NCBI RefSeq assembly: GCF_022458985.1
Contig: NC_061785.1
Span: 1,915,816-1,979,815, forward strand
Length of the DNA stretch: 64,000 bases
Direction: 5' to 3'
Source: Mugil cephalus
Taxonomy: Eukaryota > Chordata > Actinopteri > Mugiliformes > Mugilidae
A program made the translations under genes and the position numbers. The notes below the pieces were generated by a model. The model ran no database searches, was not told the DNA's origin, and saw only the letters and a list, made by a program, of their open reading frames with translations. Below, one piece after another: positions 1 to 12,727 of the stretch; the first letter of the stretch is position 1, and each line of letters begins with the position of its first letter.

Positions 1-85
1 TTTATTAACTCTACTTGTGAGGACTCCTCTCACCACATTCTTTCCAGGGATCTGAGCCTGACCTTTGACCTCACGGACCCTGAGT

Positions 86-315
86 TTAACCTCCATCGTT
101 CACGAACCAATCAGCTCTGAGGGAAACGCTGCTTCATGAAATATGACGTTTTCTTCTGGTTCCACTGATAAAAGTCATTATAGGATTCAACAAACTTCTT
201 CTTAATTTTCATCTTTGATTCCTCCAGAACTAAACCACTTTAAAACGAGACAAAGACCATGAATGATCCAACATGTTCATTAACACCATCCAGTTACTTT
301 GTCTACGTCCTAAAC
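86..315 (+). repeat. dispersed repeat family R1, copy a
   Basis: It matches segments at 12728-13078 (same orientation) and, reverse-complemented, 19751-20045 and 28254-28437. Shared blocks include TTTGATTCCTCCAGAAC, AAAACGAGAC..AGACCATGAATGA and a stretch near AACCAATCAG. I see no coding capacity, so this is probably a non-autonomous element. Termini were set by eye. Confidence 0.6.
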
Positions 316-2026
316 AGACTCTGTAGCTTATTACCAGCACTTCATAACATTTACAATAAATTACTGTAACATTCACAGTATAATACTGTAATTTAGTTCA
401 TTACTGTGAATGTTGTGACAGTAAATGACCAGAAATGTACTTTACTGGCTGATAACTGCACATTAAATTACTATGAAATATCTGGTAAATTACTGCAGAG
501 TTAATGTGATTATTAGCCTCTAATTTACTGTAAGTTGACTGGATATAAGAGGTGAATATAAACACGCGTTTCATTGGTTCATTTTATGTAACTTAATGAC
601 TTATCAGGACGTTAAACGTCAGAAATCAGAGTAAATGAAGTGTTTTTGTTCTAATAAATGAGTCGTTTACTGTTTCACTGTGATGAAGTAGTCGCTGGTT
701 GAACTTTTGTTTCTGGAGTTTTGAAAAACTTTTAAATGCAGCTTTGAGCAGCGTTCAGTTGATTTTATGTTCGTCCTGAATAAATTAAATTTAAAGTTAA
801 ATGGTGAATGTGCATAAAGTCTCCTCCTCTGTTACTAGTGATCATCTGACAGGAATCAAACAGTCTGTGTTTGTGTTTTTAATCTCAGGTTTTGTTATTT
901 CTAAGGGAAGACTGAGACACTGAGACACTGAGACACGGTCGTCTCCGTCTCTGTCTCTGTCTCCGTCTCCTGATGGACAGATCCACGTCCCGGCTCAGAC
1001 CGTCCCACTAAGGACCAGTCCTCCTCTTTTTTCTTTTTTATTCCTTCTCTGGTTGGAGGGGCTGTGTCTGATTCCAGATGGGGCCCCGGGGCCGGATGCA
1101 CCACGGACTCATGGGTTTGCCCTTCCTCACGCCCTCTCACCCCCCCCAACAGCTCCCCCCCTCCCTCACTACAGCCCCCGTCCTCAACACACCCTGACAG
1201 GTCTGAGCCGGGTGGTCCAGCCGGGGAGACGCTAAGCAGACACCAGGCGTCCATCCGTACACACCACCCCCCCTCCCTCACCGACACCCCCACACCACCC
1301 CCCCACCACCCCCGCCTCCTCCCGACTTTCTGCAGCGAACCTCGTACAGCGTTCAGGGGGGAGCAGGATGTTCTCTAACAGATCTAAAGTCATAAAACGC
1401 TGAGACTCGACGTAGACGCTGAGTGTAAACACAATCATGTTTGTTTAGAGGGAAACTCTCCGAGGTTAGAAGTTTAAACTCTGACGGTCACATGGACACG
1501 TCTCCGCACACCCACGCTCGTCTTTCTGTCCTGCTGAGGACCTTCCTGGAGGACTTCCTGTCCAACCTGACCAGCGATGACATGTCTAGTTTATGTCGTT
1601 ATTCCACCGCTGGTTTGTCGACGTGGCCTCGGCCGATAACTGGAACACTTTCTGAAACACAACTAACAGGAAGAAACCTGGAACAGGACGGATGGAAAAC
1701 CTGGTCTCTCCACCCCACTAACCCCCCACCAAACCCTGAGTTCAGACCAGGACACGGAGCAGTGGACGTCTCTGGGACTGTCTCACAAACTCCACAGATT
1801 ATTCTGCTCCATTTAAATGTTTATCCTCTTAGCTAGATGCTAGTTGGTGTAAAAACCTGACAGTGGATTCATCCTGCAACCAATCACGTGACAAAAGAGC
1901 AAAAATGTGCAAAACCTCATTAAATTTTACAGTTGAAACTTTATGTTTATCAACTTTTCTAGTTTAATGTGACACGAAAACAAATTCCATCGACACTAAC
2001 GAGCTGTAACTTCACTAATTAGCACG

Positions 2027-2602
2027 TACTCGTTTGAGGACGTTGGGACTTCATTGTTCTGCTCAGACATGTTCAGGTATTAAAATAAACAGATTCATAT
2101 GTTGTCACGCTTTGGTGACGAAATAATCCCAGTGTCCACATATGAGGACAAGTACTACTTCCTGTTCAGAGATGATGCTTAGTTTTTATACGTCTTAGGC
2201 CCAACTGATCCCAAAAACTGTGGAGGATTTAAAACTACAGACCGAACCTAAGCTCAGGTCTATAGTCTGAAAAACTACATACAGCACATGTTTGCTCATG
2301 ATATAAACTTATTTTAGTTTTGAGTTTCAAAGTGTTCGAGGACGTTGGGACTAAATTATTTACAATTCTGTCTTTGCACGACCATGTTCAGTTTTATATT
2401 TTGTTAAATACTGGTGACTTTATTATAATGTACAGTGAAATAATCCGTGTCCACATATGAGGACATCATTTTTTCCAACTTCTACTGTTTCGAAGCTGAT
2501 GCTTAGTTTTTATAGATCTTAGGTCCTACTTATCCCAAATGAAGAGAAATTGAGAAACAGAAACATGCAAACCAAACTAAAGCTCAGGTCTCAGGAGGTT
2601 AA
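2027..2602 (+). repeat. diverged, stacked copies of element R2
   Basis: Two similar blocks (about 2027-2225 and 2330-2560) each contain GAGGACGTTGGGACT, AATAATCC..GTGTCCACATATGAGGAC and GATGCTTAGTTTTTATA..CTTAGG. The right end reads GGTCTCAGGAGG followed by TTAA (2587-2602), the same terminus as the complete element at 2695-3137. No matching left terminus is visible, so these copies are truncated or rearranged. Confidence 0.5.
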
Positions 2603-2694
2603 ATGAAAAAACAACCAAAGAGGAGTTTGTTCAGGCAGGAATCAGGCACAGAGATCATGTTACTCCAGTTTTAGCTTCTCTTCGCTGGCTTCCT

Positions 2695-3137
2695 TTAACC
2701 TCCTGAGACCAAAGCATTTGTTTGAATTCATCTAAATTTCTTTAAAATAAGATTAAGATCTTTAGGTATTTGGGATCATTTTGACCTCAGAAGAATAAAA
2801 AATAATAAAAAATAAGCATCAACTTTGAACTGGAAGTAGTTTTTGAAAAAAATAAATAAATAAAACTATGTGGACACAGGGATTATTTCACTGTATATTA
2901 CCATGAAATCCCAACGTCCTCAAACGAGTACATCTGAACTTGTTAAATTTTCATGTCAAATCAAACTAGAAAAGTTAATAAGAATAAATAAACAAGTGTA
3001 TCGACCTTTCACTACCAGTATATGGCAGATAAAAGTGTCTCTTTATGAGGACGACAGGTCTAAACGAAGCAGAATAAACTGCAACAAACCTAAACCCGAC
3101 TGTCCCCATATGAGGACGCCGGGTCTCAGGTGGTTAA
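2695..3137. mobile_element. R2: MITE with TTAA flanks (piggyBac-like)
   Basis: This element of about 440 bp starts TTAA-CCTCCTGAGACC (2695-2710) and ends GGTCTCAGGTGG-TTAA (3122-3137). The 12-bp inverted ends match at 11 of 12 positions, and both ends are flanked by TTAA, the target site of piggyBac-type transposons. The inside contains the reverse complement of blocks seen at 2027-2602 and has no transposase. Assignment to piggyBac is inferred only from the TTAA flanks. Confidence 0.5.
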
Positions 3138-3285
3138 AATATAACTAAAACTAAGAACATGAAGACACAGGCTTCTTCTTTATTCACCCGTCCTATTTTC
3201 TCCGGAGCTCTGACCCAGTTCACTTCAGCAGAGTTCACACCAGAGCCGGTGGTGACTGAGAGGCAGCTTTTCGTAACTCACACAC

Positions 3286-3419
3286 CTTGAAGCCCAGTTT
3301 TCCCTTCTTGCAGCAGAGACACGCCAGCATGAGGAAGACGAAGGTGAACAGACCCGAGAGGGAGATGGCCACCACAGCCAGGGAGGACGACCAGGACAGC
3401 TCGCTCAGCGCAGCGCCAT
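3286..3419 (-). CDS. aatk: aatk exon 2 (transmembrane anchor exon)
   Basis: The acceptor GCAG lies at 3423-3420 and the donor AAG|GTGTGTGAG at 3286/3285. The 134-bp exon completes a split Asp codon and encodes 44 further residues: a hydrophobic helix (SSLAVVAISLSGLFTFVFLM) followed by ACLCCKKGKLGFK. This closely matches the membrane anchor and palmitoylatable Cys cluster of the vertebrate LMTK1/AATK kinase, whose next exon starts the juxtamembrane EFEN region. AATK is a membrane-tethered kinase of endosomes and neurons with a C-terminal PP1-binding tail (family knowledge). An internal ATG at 3330-3328 (M-LACLCC) matches the start I recall for the short mammalian isoform lacking the anchor. 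Only the TM exon and exon 1 are in the window. Fish may have two aatk paralogs, and I cannot tell which this is. Confidence 0.92.
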
Positions 3420-5004
3420 CTGCAGGACACGGGGAGACACCAGAGCAAAGGGTCCTGGGTTTAATTTTCATACAGTCATAAATCACTTTTCTAGTATCCT
3501 CAGATATTAACAGTTTGTTTTCTCTTTGTGTGTGTGTACACGTGCAATCTTCATTCACATGCAAGGACTCAGTTATGAATTATTATTATTAGTAGTAGTA
3601 ATATTATATATATTAATTGGTTTATAGATATGCAAATACTTTTCCTTATTTTTACATTTATTTATTGTTATTTTAATGAGGGTAACTACAGGTAAGTAAA
3701 GTAAATATGTAAACTAAAGTGGAATAAAAATTAAAAAAACATTCACATTATTTATTTGTAGCTCAGCATCGTGTTTTTGCTGGAGATATCACACTTTGAA
3801 TCATAATAGTTTGTAGCATTTACCCAGTTAACCAGGGAAAACATTTCTTCACAGAACAACGCTGTGAAGAAACGTCCTTAACTCTAAAATTAAACTTATT
3901 ATTAGACGCTGCTGCAAAGTTAAATTGTGCTCATCTTTATTAGTTTTATCTGAATGAAAGGAAGATTAAAAACCGAGGATCCGCTGCTGCTGCTGGTTTT
4001 ACTGTAGATGAAACGTTATTATTTCCATGTGTCACTGCTTCACTGCAGTGCCCCAGAAACACAGTTATGCAGCAGAAACCTGGCTGTGAGCTGATCACAA
4101 ACCCCGACCAGGATGTGGATATTTATGGAGCTTCTGAAGTGGTTCCACGTGGAACTAAAGTACATTTACTCAGATGCACCAGATGTAACGTGATACTTGT
4201 TCATTCAAAATAATGCTTCAAAATTTAACTCACTCCCACTCATGCATAATGAACTTTAATCCTAAGGTTTTGTGTGCAGATTTTGCATTATTTATTTATT
4301 TATTTAAGAATCCAGGTGTTAACCGCTGCGGTTTAACGACGTTTAAATGTGGAATGAGGTCAGTTCACAGAGGAAGCTTACGGGTGGGCCTCAAACGTCT
4401 CAGCTCAGAACATTTCTCTGTGTTTAGAGGTTTTCTCCCGCACAAACAAACAGTCGGTGAGAATAGCAGCCGTTATAACATGATGAGACTTTTAGAGGAG
4501 GAAAAAGAGACGAGAGACGTTCAGAGGAACCAGGCGAGCGAGTCCCCGGCCGGGACGAGTCACTGGGCCGCGGGAATTACAAAAACAAACAGGTTTCAGA
4601 CACGGTTCAGAGACACGCAACACAAAAACTGGAAGAGGAGGAACAGACCGAAGTAGACCACAGCGAAGACACGTTTTTCTCTATCGTTTATCTGCAGAAC
4701 AATGAATGTGCAGCTTTAATTAAAAGGTAGAGGCACATGTAATCACGATGACAACGGTTTACTCTGAAATCTAATTAAATCATTTATTCATGCTCCTCTG
4801 GGGTCGTGGTTCTGTGTGGTGCCTGATTTCCTGTTTTATTTTGTTAAGTCCTTCCTTGGTTTCCTGCCTGTTACTCAGAGTGTCTTCATCCTTTCGTCAT
4901 CCTGACATTTTTTTTTATAATCCTTCAGTGTTCAGGTTTCCCTGTGGGTTTTCTGTTCTTGTTTTGGAATCACCTGCCACCTCTTTTTTTTTGTTTTTAA
5001 CAGA

Positions 5005-5160
5005 AAGACACTCACTCCTACAGCCAATTTAGAATCAATGATGTGTTTGGACGGTGGGAGGAGCCGGAGAACCTGGAGAAAGAACCTGCAAACTCCCCCC
5101 AGAACGGATCAGAACCCAGAACCTCCTGGCTGTGAGGTATCCACACCTCTGCACAGTTCT
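5005..5160 (-). repeat. common fish interspersed repeat fragment
   Basis: The sequence runs ACACTCACTCCTACAGCCAATTTAGAATC ... GGAGAACCTGGAGAAA ... ACCCAGAACCTCCTGGCTGTGAGG. The same order of blocks recurs at 32930-33090, and its last block also occurs at 16318-16375. These phrases belong to an abundant vertebrate repeat whose forward strand reads 'cctcacagcaagaaggtcctgggttc'. The subfamily is not assigned. Confidence 0.55.
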
Positions 5161-5393
5161 TGTTTCATTGCCCTGCATGTCCCCCCCCCTCCCCTCCCTC
5201 CTCCCCTCCTCGTGTCCATTCTCCATAAATAAATATCGCGTTCCTACTTCGCACATTTTTTCATGTGGTGGCTTTTGCAAAAGAAGAAACGGTTGCCACG
5301 GAAACGGATTGGACGGACAGCCGTGCAGGATTCGCCTTCAGCTGCAAATCTCTCACAGCGATTCCTGCCAGCAGCCGTGTCACCGGGCCTCTA

Positions 5394-5474
5394 ACACACA
5401 CACACACACACACATGCACACACACACACACTGAACACACACACACTGAACACACACACACACTGAACACACAC
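5394..5474. repeat. CA microsatellite with TGAA interruptions
   Basis: The ACACAC tract is broken by one TGCACAC and three CTGAACAC units, a compound dinucleotide repeat in aatk intron 1. It produces spurious THTHT/VCVCV reading frames on both strands. Confidence 0.9.
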
Positions 5475-6014
5475 CGCGTGGCCTCTGCTGCCAGTTTGTG
5501 CTGATCCTCTGAAAGCTGCTGCGACTGGCTCTGAGCGACTATCAGGCTCTTAGTGTAATTGGACGGAGGAGAGAACACTGTATCAGGAGGCCGGCTGCTG
5601 CCAGAGTGCAAGAACAAAAACACATGCAAATTTAACAGTTAAATACAGGATTAGCTGGCGGCCTGGGGGGATGTGGAGCGTCAAAGTCACGTTTTTTTTT
5701 TTAATCTAATGCAACAGAATAAAAGCCGTGGTTGAGTCTGTGAGGCCTCTGAGTCATTCAGGTCATGGTCAAAATGTATTTCATGGTATTTTTTAAAGTT
5801 CATGTCCACAACGGTTCCTACTGGTTGAGAGAGGAACTAATGCAGTAGATTGACTGAGGACTTTTTCACTGTGATGATGAGTAAATACTGTAGAATAATC
5901 TCACACTGGTAGTAAAACAGGTTTATCATGACCCCGTGTTAGAACCGTCTCGTCTTCTCGTTCTGCTTCTTGATTTTTCTGACCTTTCCATCTTCACCAG
6001 CCTCTCAGAGACTC

Positions 6015-6225
6015 AGTCATGATGCTGCAAGTATCGATCTAAATATCGATAGCATCGATACCGAGGCTGGTATCGGTGTCAGATCGATACTAACATGATG
6101 AGACAGAATGAATTTTGTTACAGTTTCTCTTCTATACATTCAAATTGTTACATTTATATTTTTGTTACATTGTTCCTTTTTTATTTTGCACTAATGATTT
6201 TTCTTCTTAAATAAATAAATAAATG
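6015..6225. repeat. ATCGATA-rich repeat fragment
   Basis: A cluster of overlapping palindromic ATCGATA / GGTATCGGTGTCAGATCGATAC words is followed by an AT-rich tail ending TTTCTTCTTAAATAAATAAATAAA. A degraded counterpart (GATACCGAATAAAATTCAGGCTGATACCGATG, then an AT-rich tail) lies at 14510-14850. It is probably an old interspersed element; the family is unknown. Confidence 0.35.
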
Positions 6226-6571
6226 ATCAGATGATCAGAACAGAAACACACCAGTATTCGGTATGAACCATGTTACCACCCAACCCCAGGTAGAACCCAA
6301 AAAGCAAAGCCACAACTAAGGCCTTTAGTGTTTCTAGAAGACATTTCCTCCGAGTCTTGAGTGGCTCTAAAAGCCCTGAACAACCAGCTGCTGTAGGAGC
6401 TTGTTTTACTTTCATTGGTCCTTTAAAACTTAACACCTGGATGAAACATCTTTACTCCAGCTGCCTTAGTTTCAGCTGTGGAACCTGGATGACTGAGAAC
6501 CTTCACAGACACCTGGACTTTCTTGAAGACCTTTCTTTATTTCTTCTCCCTGAGAACCCTACGAGTCCAGT

Positions 6572-6590
6572 CCTAACCCTAACCCTAACC
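6572..6590 (+). repeat. short interstitial CCCTAA motif
   Basis: Three copies of CCTAAC in tandem match the vertebrate telomere repeat. With only three units this is more likely chance or a repeat-end motif than a telomere relic. A weaker AGGGTTAGGGTTAA occurs near 10517. Confidence 0.5.
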
Positions 6591-9500
6591 AGCGACCCAC
6601 TAACGGGGAGTATAAAAAGACAAATGAGTGGGAGGAAGGGGTAAAAAAAAAAATAAAGCCTTGAAACGTTACGATAAAAGACTGAGCTTTAATTACTCTT
6701 TATTCGTCAGGGGGATAATTAGACGAGAGGGAAACTCGAACTGTGTTGTGGTTTATTTAAAACTGCAGCCGCTCCAGTGGGACGGTGTGACTGCAGATAT
6801 AAATATTAGAGGAACCACGTGATGTTGGGACGTAGTTACGTGTCATTCTGCTGAATCCTTAACTCAATCTTCAGACTAACAATAGGCGCGTTTCACGGCC
6901 GACACGTTAACACAGAAGTGATAGATCAGAGTTACTCCTTCCAGCGAGCCTGCGTGCACATCCTAATAATTTATCTCATCATTCATCTCAACGTGGCTGA
7001 TGTGTTCGTATCCGATGTCTGATAAATTTTACTCATCGTGCATTTGACTTCATTACTGTCCTAAATAAAAAAAAAAATTAAATAAAAAGCTGCACTGGAC
7101 GACGTGTTCCTTCGTTACCTGCAGAGGAAAAATAAAATCTCTAATTAATACTTCATTTCCCAGGTTTATCTCCAAACATCTTCTTTTACGCACAGAATTT
7201 ACAGATCTATGAAACCAGACACTTCAGTTCGTGTGAGCTTTAAATAAGGATCCTGTGGAGGAAGAGTCTGAGGGAGAAAGTCAGAGTTTTCTGGTGCAGC
7301 GCCCGGAGCGATAATGGAAGCAGGAGAGGGCAGGAAGGAGAAGGATGTCTGAAATATGGTGCAGTCATGTGACGCCGCCGCCGTACAGGTCTCAGGTCAG
7401 ACTGAATGTAAAAGCAGCAGCTAAAGCTTCATCCTGACAGAGAAACACAAAACACAGCGCTGCTGTTTCCCTCTCTGTGTAAAATCAATGCTGCTAATCC
7501 TGATTAAATGAGAGGACGCTGCCTCTGTTTAGCTGTAATGAACCCACGTCCAAAAAGACTAAAGGTTCACAAAGAGAGAACTTCATTACAGAGACACAGA
7601 CCCAGAGTACAGCGAAGGCTCAGAGATGCTGCATTGTTTTTTAGCTACTCAGAGGTGGAAGCCATTTTTAGCCTCCGAGGCAGAAAGCTGGGGCACATCC
7701 CGATGAGTAAACGATGAAAAGGGAGCGAGACGAAGGAAGGAAGGAAGGACACGAGGAAGGAAGGCACAGAGAGGAAACGCTGAGACAGAACCTGCAGCAT
7801 CGAGAGTCTGATTTCCAGTTTGATCAGAAGAAGAAACTCTCAGGAAACCTTTGCATCTCCATGAGTTAGTCGCCACAGATGTTTGAGTCCTTCAGCTGCA
7901 GAATCTGAGCATTCGACCACAGCACCAGCTCATAAAGACTCCGTGAACACACACGTCCTCTGCAGCTCTGACTCACTAAAGAAACACCAAACTAAGAGAT
8001 TCAAACTTCGTCCTGGGGGCGTGTGGTTCCCAAAACTCAAAGAGCATTCAACCCCTGGTTTGATATTTCCCCTCTGGCTCTCTAGTTTCTCTCAGAATTT
8101 ATTTTGGAGTCAGACTATTTTCAAGCAACTATTGTAAATATTGATAATAATAATAATAAATGAATGGATGAAGTGATCACCAGATACCACATCTACTTGA
8201 TGTTCTCCTTCGACGAGGAAACATTTTCACCCATCTGTTGGAGGCGTGGTTAGGGCGCTCCTATTTCACCTGGCAACAACAAAACACTATTTTCTGATTG
8301 GCTGATTGGTCGCTGCCTTCTCCTCATCCACTCACACATTACTAATCTTCTTCTTTAATTTCAAAGTCAACGTGCAGCGAGTTTCATCATTTTTTGATGT
8401 GAGAGCGTGAACTTATTGAAATGCACGAGACACAACAGCCTCACCAACACCTGAGTTACTTCCTGGGTCGCTCAGATCTTAAATAGTGGCCTGATGGTAC
8501 TGACTGACTGCACCTGCACCGTGGAGGTGTGTAGTCGGACCAAATGAACGATATCTCCACTACAGCTAAACGTGCACAGGTACCAGGATGTTAGAGTGGA
8601 TTGTGGGGTTTAATAAAAGCACCGCCCCAGTCCGCTGAGTGGAAGAGGTGCTGTGTTGTTTTTTTAATTTGGTGTTTAATGGTTTGTCATCCTTTGTCTG
8701 GTTCCAGTGTCGGTTGTGTTAACCTCACCTGAGCCAGATGAGGTTAAGACGGACAGATGCACTCATGGTTAAACTTAAAGGAAGAGAGGACGATTCTTCC
8801 TCGTCAGGAATTGGAACCAACATGCGATAAGATTATCAGATTTCTGTCGCCGTCTCTCTCCCTCACAGCTACAGGATGTCCACTGTGCATCATCTCTTAT
8901 TAACATCAGTATCTGTGTCTAAATAACCCAGACGAGACGTAGAGGATGGTTCATCGTTTCATTTTAGGCTTCAGATTTATCTTCTGTTAAACGTGTATCA
9001 GCTGTCTGCGGTTTTCCTGAAATGTCAGAGTATTCCTGGGAGGGAACTCTGGCTCGTAGCTCTGACAGCAGTCGCAGTCTGTGAGACGACCTTTCCTCGT
9101 ACCAGAACTCTTCAGCGTCTCCACTAAACAAATGTTGGGTTCAGTTTTTTAACACGAAGGGACCGGAGGGAACCTCAGGGCGGTCAGACCCCGTCCCACC
9201 CCCACTCCACCCCACTCGATGGTCATGACTCCCTCTCACATGATAAGAACAGATCCACTTCAGACTTCAGGACACAAAGCGAAGTAATAACAGGCTGCTG
9301 GTGTTTCCTCTAATCCGTCGGCTGGATGGAGCCGGTCCATCCTCCTGTTCATCGTGTCATCATCCCTCAAAGCAACAGTTCAGCATTTAAGTTAAAGTTC
9401 TTATGTTTGCATCGTTGCGTGAGTTCTCCAGACCTCAGCGTGTCACTGCTCCGTCCAGATGAAGCTCTGTGCAGTAGCTCAGAGGGACAGTGTTCACGGT

Positions 9501-11800
9501 CTGAGCCAAAGCCACCGACTGAGGGGAGGAGTGCTGACACCCTTCACCCCTCATCAGCTCCGGCTAACGTCCACGAACAGCTGATCTATCTAAAGCTCAG
9601 AGGACACGAAGGTGAGAGAACCTGAAGGGCTGGAAACTGACCAGAGCCGAGCGTCTGATTCAAGATGAACGAGGGAGAGACTGGAAATTAAAAAGATATT
9701 TATTCTAAAATGCACTAACACACAGACACGCACACATATACCAGTGTTTAAGATAACAACACGGAGGACAGAGCGACACAAAGAGCAGTTTGTGTTGAAT
9801 GCAAATGTGGCCTATAGCGTCTTGTAAAGGTCAGTGTCGTCCGCATACATCAAACGAGTGAACTCTGGCTCTGGATGAACGGCTCATTTCATGTTCCTGC
9901 AGAAAAACAAGCGTTTTAAATGTCTTGTTCTGGAGAAAATCTTTACTTTTGTCCTTTCTAATTCCTTATTTATTTATTTATTTATTTATTTATTGTGTGC
10001 GTGCTCCTGAGACTAAACCAAAGCTCCCGGTCTGTGTGAAGCCTCGTACATTTAAATCTGCCTGTGGTGGAAGCCAGTGATTTATCAGGATATCTACTTC
10101 CAGGAGTCTTGAGGCTGATGTGATGCTGACAGTCAGATGTCAGAGTGAGTGATGTTTACACGGCCACTGACATCCAGACTGAGACGAGACGATGGACGAG
10201 ACGATGGACGTCTCTGGTTGTGAGAACAGCTTTGACCTCTGGAGTTCACTTACTGAGACACGCGTTTGTTTTTTTTTCTTTAACAGAAATAGAAGTAAAG
10301 TCACAGGTTGTGAGATATTAAATATAATTTATTAAACAATCTATTTGGTCTCTAGTGGTCAGGATTCCTGGGTTCAACTATGGAAACGTAGTTTAGTCCA
10401 GGGTGTCGTGGAGAAGTTAAGGCCTTAATACCAGATCATTTGTACAGATATAAATCCAGATCATGAAGGTCCTGATATTAAGCTTTAGTTTAAAATAAGT
10501 GACTGAGATGTTAGTCAGGGTTAGGGTTAAGATGAGCCTTAAGGTTAGAGGTTACATATTCTAGCTAAATGACAGAAACACGTTAGTATTTAATCCAACA
10601 GAATAAAAAACTCCCTCCTCCACCTTTCTGACTCAGTTTCTGCATCACCTCTACATCAAAACAGTCATGAAGGAGGATTTCTATTAAAATTAAAAGTCCA
10701 CTCGTATCACTAATGCGTCAGTGAGTTTATATGTGCACTACAGGCCAAAAGAAGCAAGTGTTGGAAGCAACATCAAATTTAACATCATCATGACAAATAA
10801 GCCAAAGAGTAAAAGTGAATAATACAAACTGGGATTTTTTTACTTTTACCTTTGAACTGAAGTCGTGACTCTCGACCTTAAAACTAAACCTTCCTTCTTT
10901 TCTCTTGCTCACATTTATTCAGTGATGGTCTGGTGACGTTAATGTTCAGCTGAAAATGGTTCATACCAATAAAATGAAAGTGTGATCCTGCAGTAAATAC
11001 ATCCCAGAATAAACAGAACTCATGCTGGTTTTTCAGAAAGTCACTGTGAACAGAAACGTTCGGCCTGGTTGCTTTAGTGTAAATATGCAGTATAAAGATA
11101 TAAATTCACATTTTCCACAACCTGCAGTATCAGCCAATTAAAACGTTGTCTCATTATCATGTGAAGAGCCCAGTGAGAAGCAGCGTTTGGTTCCTTGCTC
11201 TTGTCTGGGTAAGTGGCCTTTAGGGATTTGACTCCCTGAAAATATTTATTCCATTCACGTTACACCTAATACACCCTCGTGAATGCAGAGAGGAATCGTG
11301 CAGAGGGCTCAGACTGGGGCCACGATCAATAGCAGCTTCTCACACTGAGATATGTACAAATGTGTCCGGAGGCTCAACTCCAAGACAGAGACAAAGCTCC
11401 AGCTCCATCACAACCTCCTCTGGTGGAGGTAGAATAAATCTTTGCATCCTCTCCACCGTCCTCTGCTACGATGCGACGCTACTGCTGACACTATCAGACA
11501 GAGAGCGATGGGGGCGGGATGACACCGGGAAGAATCATCATTTTTAAAATAAACAGCCGTGGAGGAGAGCTGACAGGTGGAAACACAGACGGGTGGAGGA
11601 GGGGAGGCTGCTTAAACGCGAGGCGAACACATGTGAATCTGATCTGCTCATGAACAATCTGTGTCAGCGGACGAACACGAAACCGACCTGTCAATCGTTT
11701 GCAGAAAGTGACAAGAAAGCCGCGCCTCTGGTCATTCTTCACATCATTCTACGGAACAGAAGAGAACGACGGAAAAATCCTGCAGAAAAATGCATCAAAA

Positions 11801-11879
11801 AATCCAGGTCCAGGCATCTTTTTTTTAATGACTCCAGCCTGTTAAGTTAAAGGCTTTTTTCTGTGCATGGACCTGGATT
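11801..11879. repeat. imperfect inverted repeat (hairpin)
   Basis: AATCCAGGTCCAGGCA (11801-11816) is the near-perfect reverse complement of TGCATGGACCTGGATT (11864-11879): 15 of 16 positions pair, with a 47-base loop. The loop is large for a microRNA precursor and contains T-runs. It may be the core of an interspersed element or a structured RNA segment. Confidence 0.5.
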
Positions 11880-12727
11880 ATTTCTGCACATTGTTCCATT
11901 TCCAGTGCACCACTGGTTTGAGTGACACCAGACATTTTTCTTTTCTTTTGAATCGATTATTCATCGTCACTGTATAAATACTGGAAATGCTGGAGATGGT
12001 GCACGATGACACTCGCTGCATATTCTCACATGCACAAACAGTGAAAGTCGGATCTGGAGCAGCAGCTTTGAGGCGCAACAACACAAGACTATTGTGAGTT
12101 TAGTGATGAAGAAACTGTTTCTAAATCTGGACCTGGAATAAAGAGACTAAACGAACGTTGACTCAAAGAAGAGGCTGCAGCGATAAATAATAAATCAAAT
12201 CTGCCGGTTGCCATGGCGACTCCTTCCACGTCCACACGTCTCATTCAAACGTCCTCCTCCTATTACTCTTGTTCACCTCACGCCAGAACACATGGAGCAC
12301 GAGGAGTTTACTGGACAGAGGGAGAAATTAATCACTAGTGTCCGTAAAACGCGTCTACGGTAAAACAGCGCCCCCTGGTTGAGGTTCAGCAGAAACCAGA
12401 GTTAGTAGGAAAATATCCGGCCACTTTATTCCAGCTGGAAATTAACTGACACTTTGAGACTTTCTCACTTTCTACGATTAAATTCAACCTCGGCTTTGGA
12501 GGAAAATCTCAGTCAATAACGTTTCAAAGACAATAAATATGAATAATATGAATTAAACTTCATAATCCTTCCTGTGGATATAACATAATATTTATTTCTG
12601 TTTCTTGTGCATTTGTTCAAATCCTCCTCCTCTTTCTTTCCATTTTCCTCCTCTTCTTCTTCTTCTTCTGCTTCTAAAGGAATGTTTTGTAGCTTCGCTG
12701 CTTTTGTTTCTGCTCCGTTGCAGCTTT

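Larger units (their letters stand above)
1..3285 (-). other. aatk: aatk intron 2 (partial)
   Basis: This is non-coding sequence downstream (minus strand) of the aatk membrane-anchor exon. It begins with a GTGTGTGAG donor at 3285 and runs off the left edge. I see no further aatk exon in it, and the kinase-domain exons must lie outside the window. Positions 1100-1320 are C-rich with short CCCCC runs. Positions 2027-3137 consist of related interspersed elements, and 86-315 is a copy of another dispersed repeat. Confidence 0.7.

Noticed and set aside
4213..4656. 147-residue plus-strand ORF
   Set aside because: No recognisable domain, no splice or promoter context, within aatk intron 1; length is within chance.
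6572..6590. Interstitial telomere or chromosome fusion point
   Set aside because: Only three CCTAAC units with no flanking degenerate array.
11801..11879. microRNA precursor
   Set aside because: Stem is 16 bp with a 47-base loop; precursors normally pair over 22 or more bases with a smaller loop.
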